DNA of 64,000 bases from Rhodocyclus purpureus (GTDB lineage: Bacteria > Pseudomonadota > Gammaproteobacteria > Burkholderiales > Rhodocyclaceae): the NCBI RefSeq assembly GCF_016653115.1, contig NZ_NHRX01000032.1, forward strand, positions 1-64,000, written 5' to 3'. The notes beneath the pieces are model-generated. The model had not been told where the DNA came from. It saw only the letters and a program-made list of their open reading frames with translations, and ran no database searches. A program made the translations under genes and the position numbers. Shown in pieces: positions 1 through 9,442 of this stretch. Every line of letters begins with the position of its first letter. Positions within the stretch are counted from its first letter, which is position 1.

Positions 1-100
1 CAGGAAGGGCGACGGCGAACCTGGCGTGAAAACCCTCTGGCTGGGATACCAGCGCATCAGGGATTTTGTTCAGGGCGTCGAGCATATGCGAGCGCTTCAT
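1..100 (-). CDS. Partial CDS, third gene of the RiPP-like locus (5' end only)
   Basis: An open frame starts at the ATG at 100 on the minus strand and runs off the left edge without a stop (33 codons, beginning MKRSHMLDALNKIPDALVSQ). It lies 22 nt after the stop of the RRE-like gene and in the same direction, so it is probably the next gene of that operon. In RiPP loci this position often holds a maturation enzyme, but too little sequence is visible to name a family. No strong ribosome-binding site is seen; a second ATG at 85 is an alternative start. Confidence 0.45.
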   Translation of the reverse strand, partial: MKRSHMLDALNKIPDALVSQPEGFHARFAVALP

Positions 101-122
101 GCGATATGAGTTATGTGTAACG

Positions 123-458
123 CTATGAGGAAAGCTGGCGCTGCTGAAGCGCCAAGGTTTGTTCGTCCAAGCCAGTAAAGGTTAGCCAGTCAGACTCGAT
201 GACGATACCCTTGTGTTCCAGATAGGCGAGAAAGGCAACAAACTGATCCCGAGCATCAGCACCGTGTAATCTTGCCATGCGCTCGGCAAGCGAATCGACA
301 TTCTCACTACCGTCCAACCACGCCAGTGATTGGATAAGCAAGGGTTTTACTTTCGCAGTAATGCGCTTGCGGGTAGCAAGAAATACGAAATAGACCTCGT
401 CATCCCCTCGAACATAGACGTCGACTCCATCCCGCAGGAACGGTCGGACAACCATCAT
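123..458 (-). CDS. Stand-alone RiPP recognition element (PqqD-like / TOMM leader-binding) protein
   Basis: The 111-aa protein has the pattern of a RiPP precursor recognition element: an N-terminal beta hairpin (VVRPFLRDGVDVYVRG, then EVYFVFLATRKRITAK), followed by helices around LIQSLAWLDGSENVDSLAERM and FVAFLAYLEHKGIVIES. This resembles the N-terminal domain of ThiF/YcaO-associated cyclodehydratase partners and PqqD, which bind the leader peptide and present it to the modifying enzyme. Only this domain is present, so it is either a discrete RRE or a shortened ThiF-like protein. It starts 3 nt after the stop of the Cys-rich peptide gene, so the two are probably co-translated. The family call is by pattern recognition and the chemistry of the pathway cannot be told from here. 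Confidence 0.6.
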   Translation of the reverse strand: MMVVRPFLRDGVDVYVRGDDEVYFVFLATRKRITAKVKPLLIQSLAWLDGSENVDSLAERMARLHGADARDQFVAFLAYLEHKGIVIESDWLTFTGLDEQTLALQQRQLSS

Positions 459-461
459 GAT

Positions 462-689
462 TTAGTACTGGATTTCGCCGCCACGCACAGCGAGAAAGGC
501 CTCCCAGTCATCTGCGGAGCCAACAAATGTCGGATCTGCACTACATACGCGAGTACAACAGGCAGAACGAGCACCGGAGCAACCTGCAGTGTATTTAGTT
601 GCGTTGGTCATCCCGTCCTCAATCGAAACCTCGCAAAATCCCGCTATCTCAAACTGATCTTGGTCAAATTCTAGCTTCTGTGCAGCCAT
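462..689 (-). CDS. Putative Cys-rich RiPP precursor peptide
   Basis: This is a 75-aa ORF starting at the ATG at 689. That start is preferred over the in-frame ATG at 728 because GGGGAGAG sits just upstream and because the promoter at 719-748 would start transcription near 711. The N-terminal part is acidic and leader-like (MAAQKLEFDQDQFEIAGFCE). The C-terminal half holds a Cys cluster, GCSGARSACCTRVC, followed by ADPTF and a tail ending in RGGEIQY. Size, the acidic leader, the Cys/Ser/Thr-rich core and tight linkage to an RRE-like gene fit a RiPP precursor. It could instead be a small metal-binding protein. The core boundaries and modification type are unknown. Confidence 0.5.
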   Translation of the reverse strand: MAAQKLEFDQDQFEIAGFCEVSIEDGMTNATKYTAGCSGARSACCTRVCSADPTFVGSADDWEAFLAVRGGEIQY

Positions 690-718
690 TTCTCTCCCCT
701 GATCCCAGCAAAAATGGC

Positions 719-748
719 ATAATACCATGTAATTTTTCTGACTGTCTA
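719..748 (-). promoter_or_regulatory. Sigma-70-type promoter of the RiPP-like operon
   Basis: On the minus strand TAGACA (743-748) and TATTAT (719-724) are each one base from the consensus -35 and -10 boxes and are separated by 18 nt. Transcription would begin near 711, about 20 nt upstream of the precursor start at 689. The rest of 690-972, between this locus and the end of hsdR, shows no gene. Confidence 0.5.
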
Positions 749-972
749 TGCGCGAAGTTCAGAGATTACGGGCTGCTTTTACACAATACCTTCTATACGC
801 CCTCGAACTTGCAGAGGATAGCTCAGGTCGTTTTCTTCTGTGGGCCATCTGTCATTGCCGGAGGGTAGCAGAGGCCCAGCTAACCCCTCGCAATAAAATC
901 GCAACGGTAGCAGACGGCTGGCAGTTACTGAATCCGCATTCCAGCTCAGCGGCAACACCATCCCGCAACACC

Positions 973-3900
973 TCAACCCACCCCCTCCCTCAAACTCTCA
1001 TACAACCCCGCATTGTTCAGCAGGATATCCCTGAGTCCGCCCTGAACTTCCGCTGAATTCAGCGCCTGGGTGCTCATCAGCGTGTGCGCGTCGAGCGCGC
1101 CCATGATCGCGTTGAGCAGTTCGCTGGCCAGATCCGGGGAATTGGCGAACTGCTCCTTGGTGTTGTTCGCCGCCTGCTGGCGCAGCGTCGGCGACTCCAG
1201 CAGCTTGCCCTTGATCACGTTGTTCACATAGACGAGCTTGTCCTGGTCGGTCAGGTCGCCTTCGAAGAGGTCGTTCACCCTGGCGATGATCTCGACCAGG
1301 TAGGCCTTCTCCGGCTCGTGGACGCTGCCGCTGCCGGTCGCGGTGATCGGCGCGAGCTTCGGCGTCTCGCCCGAGTCGAGCGGCAGCTTGCGGCGGCCCA
1401 GGTCCTTCAGGTGGTGGTGCGTCAGCACGAGCTTGGAGAGGTCGATGCCTTCGCGCTCGCGGCCGAATTCGAGCAGCGGCAGCAGGCGCTTGTAGAAGAT
1501 CGCGCGCTTCTCGATCGCGGTGTTGCCGTAGTCGAAGATCTGCGAGAGGAAGGTGTAGAGGCGCAGGTACGCGCCCATGTCGCTGCGGAACAGGAGCAGC
1601 GCGTCGATCTCGTTCTGAGCCGCTTCCTCTTCGCCGGCGTCCTTCCTCTCCCGCGCGCTCTTCAGCGCCGCGCTGGCGGCCTTGTAGCGCCGCATCACGC
1701 GGTCGCGCACCGGCTCCAGCGCGGCGACGAGGTCGGACTGCTTCGCCTGCGGGTCGAGTTCGACGGCGACGACGCGATCGACCTCGAAGTCGTCGTAGTG
1801 GCCGGCGGCGTCGAGCTTGGCGCGCAGGTTGAAGACGAGGTTCGGGTCGGTCGTCGCCGCGAGTTCGGCGGTCGTGTGGTAGGTCTTGAAGGCGGCCAGC
1901 ACTTCCTCGGCGTCGTTCACTAAGTCGACGACGTAGGTGGTGTCCTTGCCCGGATGCGCGCGGTTCAAGCGCGAGAGCGTCTGCACCGCCTGGATGCCGG
2001 CGAGCCGCCGGTCGACGTACATGCCGCAGAGCAGCGGCTGGTCGAAGCCGGTCTGGAACTTGTTGGCGACGAGCAGCAACTGGTACTCGTCGCCCTTGAA
2101 CGCTTCGCGGATGTCGCGCCCGTTCAAGTTCGGGTTGAGCGCCCGGCTGTTCTCGGTGAAACCGTCCGGCCCCGACTCGGGGTCGCAGACCTCGCCGGAG
2201 AAGGCGACCAGCGTGCCGATGCGGTAGCCGCGTTCCTTCACGTACTTGTCCACCGCCAGTTGCCAGCGCACCGCTTCGACGCGGCTGCCGACGACGACCA
2301 TCGCCTTGGCGCGGCCTGCGAGCAGCGGCGCGACGAACTCGCGGAAGTGCTCGACGACGACCTGCACCTTCTGCGCGATGTTGTACGGATGCAGGCGCAC
2401 CCAGCCCATGATCTTCTTCAGCGCCGCGCTACGCTCGACCTCGCGCTCGTCGATTTGTCTCGCCTCCTGGCCGTCCTCGCCGGCGTGCGCGAGCCGGAAG
2501 GCGAGCTTGTACGAGGTGTAGTTCTGCAGCACGTCGAGGATGAACTTCTCCTCGATCGCCTGGCGCATCGAATAGACGTGGAACGGCCGCGGCAGGTTGT
2601 CGGGCGCCGGTTTGCGCGTCGGGTCGGGACGCGTGCCGAAGAGTTCGAGCGTCTTGTTCTTCGGCGTCGCGGTGAAGGCGACGAAGGTGATTCCCGAGCT
2701 TTCGCCCTCGGCGGCGCGTCCGGCCATCTGCGCGGCGAGGATGTCCTCGCTGCTCACCTCGCCGCCGTCGGCGAGTTCCTGCCATTCCTCGGGGCTCAGC
2801 ACCGCCTTCAGCTTGGCCGCCGCCTCGCCGGTCTGCGAGCTGTGCGCCTCGTCGGCGATCACGGCGAAGCGTTTCCCTTGCGTCGCGGCGAGCCTGCGCA
2901 CCTCTGCGAGCGCGAAGGGGAAGGTCTGGATGGTGCAGACGACGATCTTCTTGTCGCCGGAGAGCGCCGCGGCGAGCTTGCCGCTCTTGCTGCCGTCCTG
3001 GTTGGTGATGGTGGCGACGACGCCGGTGGTGCGCTGGAAGTCGAACAGCGCTTCCTGCAGCTGCGCGTCGATGACGTTACGGTCGGAGACGACCAGCACG
3101 CTGTCGAAGACTTTCTTGTTGTCCCTGTCGTGCAGCTCGGCGAGGAAGTGCGCCGTCCACGCGATCGAGTTGGTCTTGCCGGAACCGGCCGAGTGCTGGA
3201 TCAGGTACTTGCTGCCCGGGCCGTCGGCGAGGACCGCGGCCTGCAGCTTGCGCGTGACGTCGAGCTGGTGGAAGCGCGGGAAGATGATCTTCGCGATCTG
3301 CTTCTTCTTGTCGCGCTGCGCGATCAGGTAGCGGCCGAGGATTTCCAGCCAGCTCTCGCGCGCCCACACCTGTTCCCACAGGTAGGCGGTACGGTGGCCG
3401 TCCGGATTCGGCGGATTGCCGGCAGCGCCGTCGTCGCCCTGGTTGAACGGCAGGAAGACGGTCGCCGGGCCGGCGAGCCTTGTCACCATCGCCACTTCAC
3501 TGTTGCTGACGGCGAAATGCACGAGCGCGCCGTTGGGGAACGAGAGCAGCGGCTCGGCGGCCTGCCCCTTCGGACGCGGCAGGCGGTCGAAGCGATACTG
3601 GTCAATGGCGTCGTCGATGCGCTGCGTGAAGTCGGTCTTCAGCTCGGCCGTCGCCACCGGAACGCCGTTCAGGAAGAGGACGAGGTCGATGCTGTTCTCG
3701 CTCACGAGCGAGTAGCGGACCTGGCGGACGACGCGCAGGCGGTTGGCGGCGTAGCGGTCGAGCAGGTCGCGGTTGATCGCAAGCGCCGGCTTGAACTACG
3801 CGAGCTTCAACGGCGCCCTGAGGCCGATCAGCTCGATTCCCTGGCGCAGCACGTGCAGGGTGCCCCAGCGGTCGATCTCGTCACGCAGGCGATCGAGCAG

Positions 3901-4107
3901 GACTTCGCCGGCCTGGTTGCCATGGTTTCGGGTCAGCGTTTCCCAGGCCTGCGCCTGAGTCTCCTGCACCCAGGCCAGCACGTCGGCCGGGAACAGCGCG
4001 CGCTTGCGGTCGTAGGCGGCGGCGTCGCCTTCGGCGTAGAGCCAGCCATTTTCGGCGAGATGCTCGCAGATCTCGGTCTCGAAGCGGATTTCCTTGTGCA
4101 GGCTCAT
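973..4107 (-). pseudogene. hsdR: hsdR, type I restriction endonuclease subunit, interrupted by an in-frame amber codon
   Basis: The frame starts at the ATG at 4107 (AGGAGG upstream, ATGA overlap with the preceding gene) and ends at 973, about 1044 codons. HsdR is the ATP-driven translocase and nuclease of type I systems. Features include the N-terminal nuclease region with the conserved block FLNGVPVATAELK, the helicase Walker A region HSAGSGKTNSIAWTA, a DEAH box (IADEAHSSQ), motif III FTATP and the C-terminal QTLSRLNRAHPGK block. A TAG at 3798-3796 interrupts the frame at LKLA-stop-FKPALAINRD. Homologues normally read Gln-Phe-Lys-Pro-Ala there, so a CAG to TAG transition explains it. No frameshift is needed: both parts are in one frame. 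The product would stop after about 103 residues unless the codon is suppressed or is a sequencing error. Confidence 0.85.
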
Positions 4108-4673
4108 GCTCGGTCCTCCTGGTCCCACGCAAGTTCCATTTCCCAAAGATCAATGATCGTTTGAAAACGTTTGAGCCGTCGATCAAGGTATTGCATCTCC
4201 GTAAAAACCATACCGGCTGCATCATCAACGAAAAAGCCTCCGAGATGGAATGCAGCCTCATCGCCCACGGTCATGTATGTCAGGAATAGCGTCGATTCGG
4301 AGTTCCCGTCACCATCTAAACGCTCCTCGTCGAGTGATCTAAGAAAACTGGAGAACAACATTTTCCCCTTATCTAAGCTAATGCCCCGCTCCCGACAGAG
4401 CCTATCTAGCTTATTGAAGAGCGACGTAGCTTCGCAGCTTGAACCCGAGGAACAAGGTTTTCCTTCAAAATCGATAATACGGCTTAAATGGTGCGCCGCG
4501 GTTGAACCCAGGACCTTCTGGACTTGGGAAATAAGTTCTGCTTGGTCTCGCCCTGATTTGGTAAATATTTCGTGAAGCGAGCGGAGGAAGTCACGGATGA
4601 CTGCACAAAAAATGTATATTCCATCACCGCCTGCCGCATATCGAAGTCTTGCCACAAGGCTTTCGATAGTCAT
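4104..4673 (-). CDS. Hypothetical protein encoded between hsdS and hsdR
   Basis: This 189-aa protein is not recognised. It overlaps the hsdS stop and the hsdR start by ATGA at both ends, so it is translated as part of the type I restriction operon. It is mixed alpha/beta by appearance, with no signal peptide or membrane segment, a short Cys/Ser segment near residue 75 (KPCSSGSSCEA) and an acidic C-terminus rich in Trp and Glu (WEMELAWDQEDRA). Base composition is lower in GC than the flanking hsd genes, which suggests acquisition from elsewhere. Accessory ORFs in type I operons are often regulators, inhibitors or extra defence genes, but nothing here decides between these. Confidence 0.7.
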   Translation of the reverse strand: MTIESLVARLRYAAGGDGIYIFCAVIRDFLRSLHEIFTKSGRDQAELISQVQKVLGSTAAHHLSRIIDFEGKPCSSGSSCEATSLFNKLDRLCRERGISLDKGKMLFSSFLRSLDEERLDGDGNSESTLFLTYMTVGDEAAFHLGGFFVDDAAGMVFTEMQYLDRRLKRFQTIIDLWEMELAWDQEDRA

Positions 4674-6267
4674 ACCTCGACCTCCACGTTCGCCATCCTT
4701 CTATGTGCAGTCATGGCTCGAACGTCGATCCGGCCGGTGACGGCGGCGGAGATGAGGACGGCGCGGCGTTCCTGGAGGAGGTCGATGGCGCGCTGGGCTT
4801 CGGTGGTTAGTGCGTCGAACTCGCTAGCTTGCTTGCTGAGGAATGCGCCTATTTCGCGTTGTTCTTCGATGGGAGGATGCGCAAGGCTGTAGTTCCGAAT
4901 CGTCGAAACATTGATGTGAGGTGACGTAGCACCAACGGTATCAAGTTCGCCCTGCACGTAGGTCGCCTCAGCGTTTAGAGCCCACATAAGGTACTCAGGG
5001 CAAAAATCGCCAGACGCACGAAACTGCATCATTCGCTGTCCCAGACAAAAGCGGTCGCCGTCTGGAATCAATGCCGCATGGCCCCATCTTTCACCCTCGC
5101 GACTGTAGACAATGTCGCCACAAAGCAGCGGGGCTCTGCGAATGCGGCAGGGCCTCCGCACTCGAAATGCATAAAAGGCTCGTCAACTTTCTCAATAAAA
5201 TCAATGCGTAGAGACGACGAGCGTACGCCGACTAGTTGCCGGAACAACCAAGTTTTCGTCCTGTCGGTGCTCTGTGTGACGACAGGACGACGAAGAAATG
5301 TTTATAACAATCAACGACTTATTCCTAAGTGATGCAATGATATCCGAGTGCAGAAGCCCTGGCGAATGCGGATATGGTACTCAGCTTCCGATACCCTAAA
5401 CATTTGGGAATCGTCGACTCGCCCCTCGTCTAGATCAGCGGTTCGAACGACGAGGTACATGCCGTTCTCGGAATAAATTGGCGTTTCATGAGGGCAGTCG
5501 ACGATAAGCGTTGTTGCGTGCTTGAGCTTGGTGGTCTCCCAATGCCTCGGCACCTCTCCCAGCCACTCGATCCCGGAGTTTTTCATCGGTGCGTCGGGGT
5601 TCAGCCCCTTGGTCACGGCGTGCGAGATGACGGCTTGGCGCTTTTCCTTCAGGAGTTCGATCAGCCGCTGCTGCTCGGCGATAAGCGCGTCGATTTTCGC
5701 GGTCTCGCGGTCGAGGAATGAGGTGATCAGCCTTTGCTCAACAATTGGCGGGAAGGCACTCGCGAAATCCCGCACAAACGCATCGGGCACGCGCTTCTGG
5801 CCGCCAGCTCCGTACATGTGCGATTCGCCGAGGCAGCGGAAATCTGCCGAGATGAACAGGTAATGCAGGTATGTGCCGATGACTTCGCCTGTTCTCGGAC
5901 GAGCCACGATCAACTCCGTCGTCCCGAAACCAATGCCATTGACCAAACCGCGCATCAGCGCGCCCTTGCCATTCTCGAAGCAGGGCGTGATCTTGGCGAC
6001 CGTGACATCGCCATCGCGGAAGTATGTGTAGCCTGTTTCCACCTCACCGAGGGTTCTTTCTCTGTCAAGATTCAGGCTGCCGTCGTCGCCAATAGCTTCC
6101 ATCGGCAAGAAGGAAACGAGGGTTTCACGGTCGAGGTCGCCTATCTCCGACTTGGATGGATTCAGTTCAGCGACGAAACGAAGCCGCTTCACTTGCCAAT
6201 GCTCCGGCACCTCCCCCAGCCACTCGACGCCGCTGTCCTTGTATTTCGGATAGCGCGGAAAGCTCAT
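4670..6267 (-). pseudogene. hsdS: hsdS, type I specificity subunit, disrupted by a 214-bp insertion
   Basis: HsdS selects the DNA target of the methylase and endonuclease complex through two target recognition domains. The ATG at 6267 overlaps the abi stop (ATGA) and begins [21 protein letters not shown], a typical HsdS opening. TRD1 ends at a coiled spacer ([25 protein letters not shown]) and TRD2 opens with the repeated [19 protein letters not shown] motif. The frame breaks at 5361 in an insertion flanked by a 10-bp direct repeat, giving a premature stop near 5311. Removing the element plus one repeat copy joins EYHIRIR directly to RAPLLCGDIVYSREG in frame and restores a 457-residue protein. 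As sequenced, TRD2 is lost and no normal specificity subunit can be made. Confidence 0.85.
5148..5361. mobile_element. MITE-like insertion in hsdS with terminal inverted repeats and 10-bp target duplication
   Basis: The ends read CAGGGCCTCCGCACTCG (from 5148) and, on the other strand, CAGGGCTTCTGCACTCG (from 5361): 15 of 17 bases match as an inverted repeat. The host sequence GCGAATGCGG is duplicated exactly at 5138-5147 and 5362-5371. The 214-bp body encodes no transposase and is richer in A+T than hsdS. It contains an 11-bp perfect stem, TCGTCCTGTCG (5256-5266) with CGACAGGACGA (5280-5290), around a 13-nt loop. This is the structure of a non-autonomous element moved by a related IS. The parent family was not identified; several IS4-type groups make duplications of about this length. 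Confidence 0.8.
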
Positions 6268-7166
6268 GGCTGCCCCCGCTTCCAAATCGGTCGCGCCTGC
6301 CAGCCATCGGGAAAATCCATCGCGGCAAGCGGGACGGAATGGCGTCCGATGAGTTCGAGCAACCGTGCGCGCCAATGATGTTGTGGAGCGACGATATCCA
6401 TGAGGTGCAACAGGATGACCAGCGTGTTGTAGAGCTTGCGCGACCCCCCGACGAATTCGCTGACGAGTTCACGCGGCTTGCTTCGCGGCAACTCCGCGGT
6501 GATGGTGAACTCGCGGTTCCAGAGGCGGCTGTGATGCGCGCAGGTGTTGCGGATGAAGGTGAGGTGGTGCATCCACGATTCGAGTACACGCTGATCGAGG
6601 CCGTAAACATCGGCGATTGCGCGACGCGTCGGCATCGGCTTGAGGTTCCCGTACCAGCGTGAAAGCAAGCCCAGCGACATGACTTCGCACACCGCCCATA
6701 CCGGCGGCAATGCTTCGCTGTAGGTGTTGGTGAGGTGCTGGACGAAGGCTTCGTCGGAGCGCCCGAGCTCGACCCTGAGTTTTTCCCGGTTGGCTTCCCA
6801 GTGCCCCTGCTTGTGGGCAAGTGCGGCATCAAGATGCGCATGCGGCCCATGCCGGTGAGCCATCTGATACGCCCACTGGCTGCGCAGCGACACTTCGATG
6901 CGCTCGATCGCATCGAGCGTCAGCAGCCGCAGTTCCCGGTCGAAGACGTAGAGATCAAGGACAGTCTCGAAGCTCGTATCCGGGTGAAACCGGTGGCTGC
7001 CGTGGTCTACCTCGAACGGCAACCAGTAAGCACCGAGACGGTAGTAGTTGATGTGCTGGAGGTAAAACGCCGCCCGGTCGGGATCGTCAATGCGCATCCC
7101 ACGCTGGCGCAGCAAGGCGACCTGTTCTGCGTAGGTGGTGGCGGGCTTGGTGAAAGCGCGTTTCAT
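6264..7166 (-). CDS. Abi_2 family (AbiD/AbiF-like) HEPN abortive infection protein
   Basis: This 300-aa protein matches the Abi_2 family by pattern: N-terminal [17 protein letters not shown] and [11 protein letters not shown], a central block with [19 protein letters not shown], and a C-terminal HEPN motif RNTCAHH at residues 206-212 (R-x4-H). HEPN proteins of this family are RNases that arrest growth after phage infection, and AbiF-type proteins are considered relatives of Cas13. The gene is locked between the 67-aa ORF and hsdS with ATGA overlaps on both sides, so it is an added defence gene in the restriction operon. The tight overlaps leave no room for the separate upstream ncRNA that accompanies some AbiF genes. 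It appears intact. Confidence 0.8.
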   Translation of the reverse strand: MKRAFTKPATTYAEQVALLRQRGMRIDDPDRAAFYLQHINYYRLGAYWLPFEVDHGSHRFHPDTSFETVLDLYVFDRELRLLTLDAIERIEVSLRSQWAYQMAHRHGPHAHLDAALAHKQGHWEANREKLRVELGRSDEAFVQHLTNTYSEALPPVWAVCEVMSLGLLSRWYGNLKPMPTRRAIADVYGLDQRVLESWMHHLTFIRNTCAHHSRLWNREFTITAELPRSKPRELVSEFVGGSRKLYNTLVILLHLMDIVAPQHHWRARLLELIGRHSVPLAAMDFPDGWQARPIWKRGQP

Positions 7167-7366
7167 GCTTCCCGCCGCACAAAAAAGTAACCCGCCGGTT
7201 TGAGGATACGCTTGCGCGCATAGCCTTGGCGGGTTTTGTTGCTCAAAATTATCATTGAATTGTCGGCGAAATGCAAGCTCATGCTTCGCATCATGTCGGG
7301 AAGCGTATCCGCGAAAGACCCCTTTGGCATGATCGAATCCAGCTGTGCGTTGGGAAACATTTGCAT
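7163..7366 (-). CDS. Hypothetical 67-aa protein coupled to hsdM
   Basis: A 67-codon frame starts at the ATG at 7366, which overlaps the hsdM stop as TGATG, and ends with an ATGA overlap on the abi start. It begins [20 protein letters not shown] and ends GYFFVRREA. The paired overlaps argue strongly that it is translated. No domain is recognised. The local base composition (around 7190-7340) is lower in GC than hsdM. It may be a small partner of the Abi_2 protein or a relic. Confidence 0.6.
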   Translation of the reverse strand: MQMFPNAQLDSIMPKGSFADTLPDMMRSMSLHFADNSMIILSNKTRQGYARKRILKPAGYFFVRREA

Positions 7367-9117
7367 CACGCCAGCCCCTCGATCATCTGCTTGATTCGCT
7401 CGGTGACGCCCTTCAGTTCGGCGTCGATCTCGGCGAGCGGGCGTGGCGGCTTGAACACGTAGAAGTGCCGGTTGAACGGAATCTCGTAGCCGACCTTGGT
7501 CTTCTCTTCGTCGATCCACGCATCCGGCGCGTGTGGCAGCACTTCGCGCTTGAAGTAGGCGTGCACGTCCTCGCCGAGCGGGACGTTCTCGGTGTCGCGC
7601 AGGCTGCTGTCGGCGACCGGCTTGCCCTTGCCTTTGCCCTTCTGCCCGAGGACGATCTGGCCTTCGGCGTCGCGCAGCGGGCGTTCGACGGTGATCGTCC
7701 GATAACCGAAGTCCTCGTTCCTGAAGATGCGGCTAACCGGCACCTTGCGGCCATCGACCTCGCGGCTCGCTTCTTCGAATTCGCCGAACAGGCGGGTGAT
7801 CTCGTCGATGTGCTCGGGGCCGAGTTCGCGGCGCTTGCTGCCGAGGCTCTTCCTCATCTTCTGCCAGAAGCTGCTGGCGTCGATCAGTTGCACGCGGCCC
7901 TTGCGCGCGGCTGGCTTGCGGTTGCTGACGATCCAGACGTAGGTGGCAATCCCCGTGTTGTAGAACATGTCGGTCGGCAGGCCGATGATCGCTTCGACCA
8001 GGTCGTTCTCGATCACGTAGCGGCGGATTTCGCTCTCGCCCGAACCGGCGCCGCCGGTGAATAGCGGCGAGCCGTTCAAGACGATGCCGAAGCGGCTGCC
8101 GCCATCGGCGGCGGGGCGCATCTTCGAGATCAGGTGAAGCAGGAAGAGCAAGGAACCGTCGCTGACGCGCGGCAGGCCGGGGCCGAAGCGGCCGTTGAAG
8201 CCCTGTTGCTCGGCTTCCTTGCGGATTTCCTTTTCGATCTTCTTCCACTCGACGCCGAAGGGCGGGTTGGAGAGCATGTAGTCGAAGTGCTTGCCGGGCA
8301 GGCCGTCGGCCGAGAGCGTGTTGCCGAAGACGATGTTGGCGATGTCCTGGCCCTTGATCAGCATGTCGGCCTTGCAGATCGCGTAGGACTCGGGGTTCAG
8401 CTCCTGTCCGTACATGACGAGGCGCGCGTCCGGGTTGAGCGCAGCGAGGTGCTCGCCGGCGACGCTCAACATGCCGCCGGTCCCCGCGGTCGGGTCGTAC
8501 AGCGAGCGGACGACGCCGGGCCGGGTCAGCGCTTCGTCGTCCTCGATGAAGAGCAGGTTCACCATCAGGCGGATCACTTCGCGCGGGGTGAAGTGCTCGC
8601 CGGCGGTTTCGTTCGAGAGTTCGGCGAACTTGCGTATGAGTTCCTCGAACACCGCGCCCATCTCGGCGTTGCTGACGACGTCCGGGTGCAGGTCGACGCC
8701 GACGAACTTCTCGGTGACGAGGTAGAGCAGCCCGCACTTCGCCAGCCGGTCGATCTGCGTGTGGAATTCGAAGCGCTCGAAGATGTCGCGCACTTCCGGC
8801 GAGAAGGCCTGGATGTAGGCGCGCAGGTTCTCGGCGATGTGATCCTGGTCGCCGATCAGGGTTTTCAGGTCGAGCGGCGAGGTGTTGTAGAAGTGCTGCC
8901 GCGCCACGCGCAGCAGGAAGGGCGCCGGATTGAGGCCGGCCTTCTCACGCACTTCCTTTTCGAGGAGAACGCCGAGCTTGGTCGGTTCGAGGACGCAGTC
9001 GAGGCGGCGCAGGACGGTGAAGGGGAGGATGACCTTGCCGTACTCGGATTGCTTGTAGTCGCCGCGCAGCAGGTCGGCAACGGACCAGATGAAGGAAGAA
9101 AGATTGATGTCGCTCAT
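7366..9117 (-). CDS. hsdM: Type I restriction-modification system DNA methyltransferase subunit HsdM
   Basis: This 583-aa protein is an N6-adenine methylase of the HsdM family. The N-terminal helical domain is [25 protein letters not shown]. The SAM-binding motif follows at [12 protein letters not shown], and the catalytic NPPF motif at [13 protein letters not shown]. The C-terminus has [13 protein letters not shown] and a helical tail. It is the first gene of the hsd operon and appears complete. No clear Shine-Dalgarno sequence precedes the ATG at 9117. Because hsdS is disrupted, HsdM would lack its usual partner and methylate only if the truncated HsdS still supports a complex or another HsdS is supplied elsewhere. 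Confidence 0.95.
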   Translation of the reverse strand: MSDINLSSFIWSVADLLRGDYKQSEYGKVILPFTVLRRLDCVLEPTKLGVLLEKEVREKAGLNPAPFLLRVARQHFYNTSPLDLKTLIGDQDHIAENLRAYIQAFSPEVRDIFERFEFHTQIDRLAKCGLLYLVTEKFVGVDLHPDVVSNAEMGAVFEELIRKFAELSNETAGEHFTPREVIRLMVNLLFIEDDEALTRPGVVRSLYDPTAGTGGMLSVAGEHLAALNPDARLVMYGQELNPESYAICKADMLIKGQDIANIVFGNTLSADGLPGKHFDYMLSNPPFGVEWKKIEKEIRKEAEQQGFNGRFGPGLPRVSDGSLLFLLHLISKMRPAADGGSRFGIVLNGSPLFTGGAGSGESEIRRYVIENDLVEAIIGLPTDMFYNTGIATYVWIVSNRKPAARKGRVQLIDASSFWQKMRKSLGSKRRELGPEHIDEITRLFGEFEEASREVDGRKVPVSRIFRNEDFGYRTITVERPLRDAEGQIVLGQKGKGKGKPVADSSLRDTENVPLGEDVHAYFKREVLPHAPDAWIDEEKTKVGYEIPFNRHFYVFKPPRPLAEIDAELKGVTERIKQMIEGLA

Positions 9118-9442
9118 TGGGGAAGATGCTTTGTGACTGACGAGCGCTGCGCGGGGTGGGCAGCGGGACGCAAACGGGAAGTATCGTCGGGCGTAGGGTT
9201 TTGGGCAATGCCGAGAACATTGGTGGCGCTAGTTCCGGGAGCTGACTGGTCGCGCTCGCCTCGGCCGCCCTCAACTCCTCGCGGGTCGATAACGACCTGA
9301 GGCTGCCACACTCACGCTCATGCTGCCTTGGCAGCCAGTAAGCCTTGCCCTTTGCCTGCCCCGATTTCGCGAAATTCGTGATGGTCTGGTCTAAGATTTA
9401 GGTCATCCATTCAGCATCCAGGCAGCGGGCACATTCCGCGAA
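9118..9442. other. Intergenic region between divergent hsdM and the 961-aa membrane protein gene
   Basis: These 325 bp separate two genes that point away from each other and must hold both promoters, but no convincing -10/-35 pair was found. The only structure seen is a perfect 12-bp palindrome, ATTTCGCGAAAT, at 9364-9375, which could be an operator. Confidence 0.35.

Noticed and set aside
1954-4164. 736-codon frame on the + strand opposite hsdR
   Set aside because: It is the antisense shadow of a high-GC gene; composition is Arg/Leu/Val-rich with no domain, and the minus strand has clear HsdR motifs.
7167-7365. ncRNA partner for the Abi_2 gene
   Set aside because: The space is filled by a 67-codon frame coupled to both neighbours, and no stable structured RNA was evident by eye.
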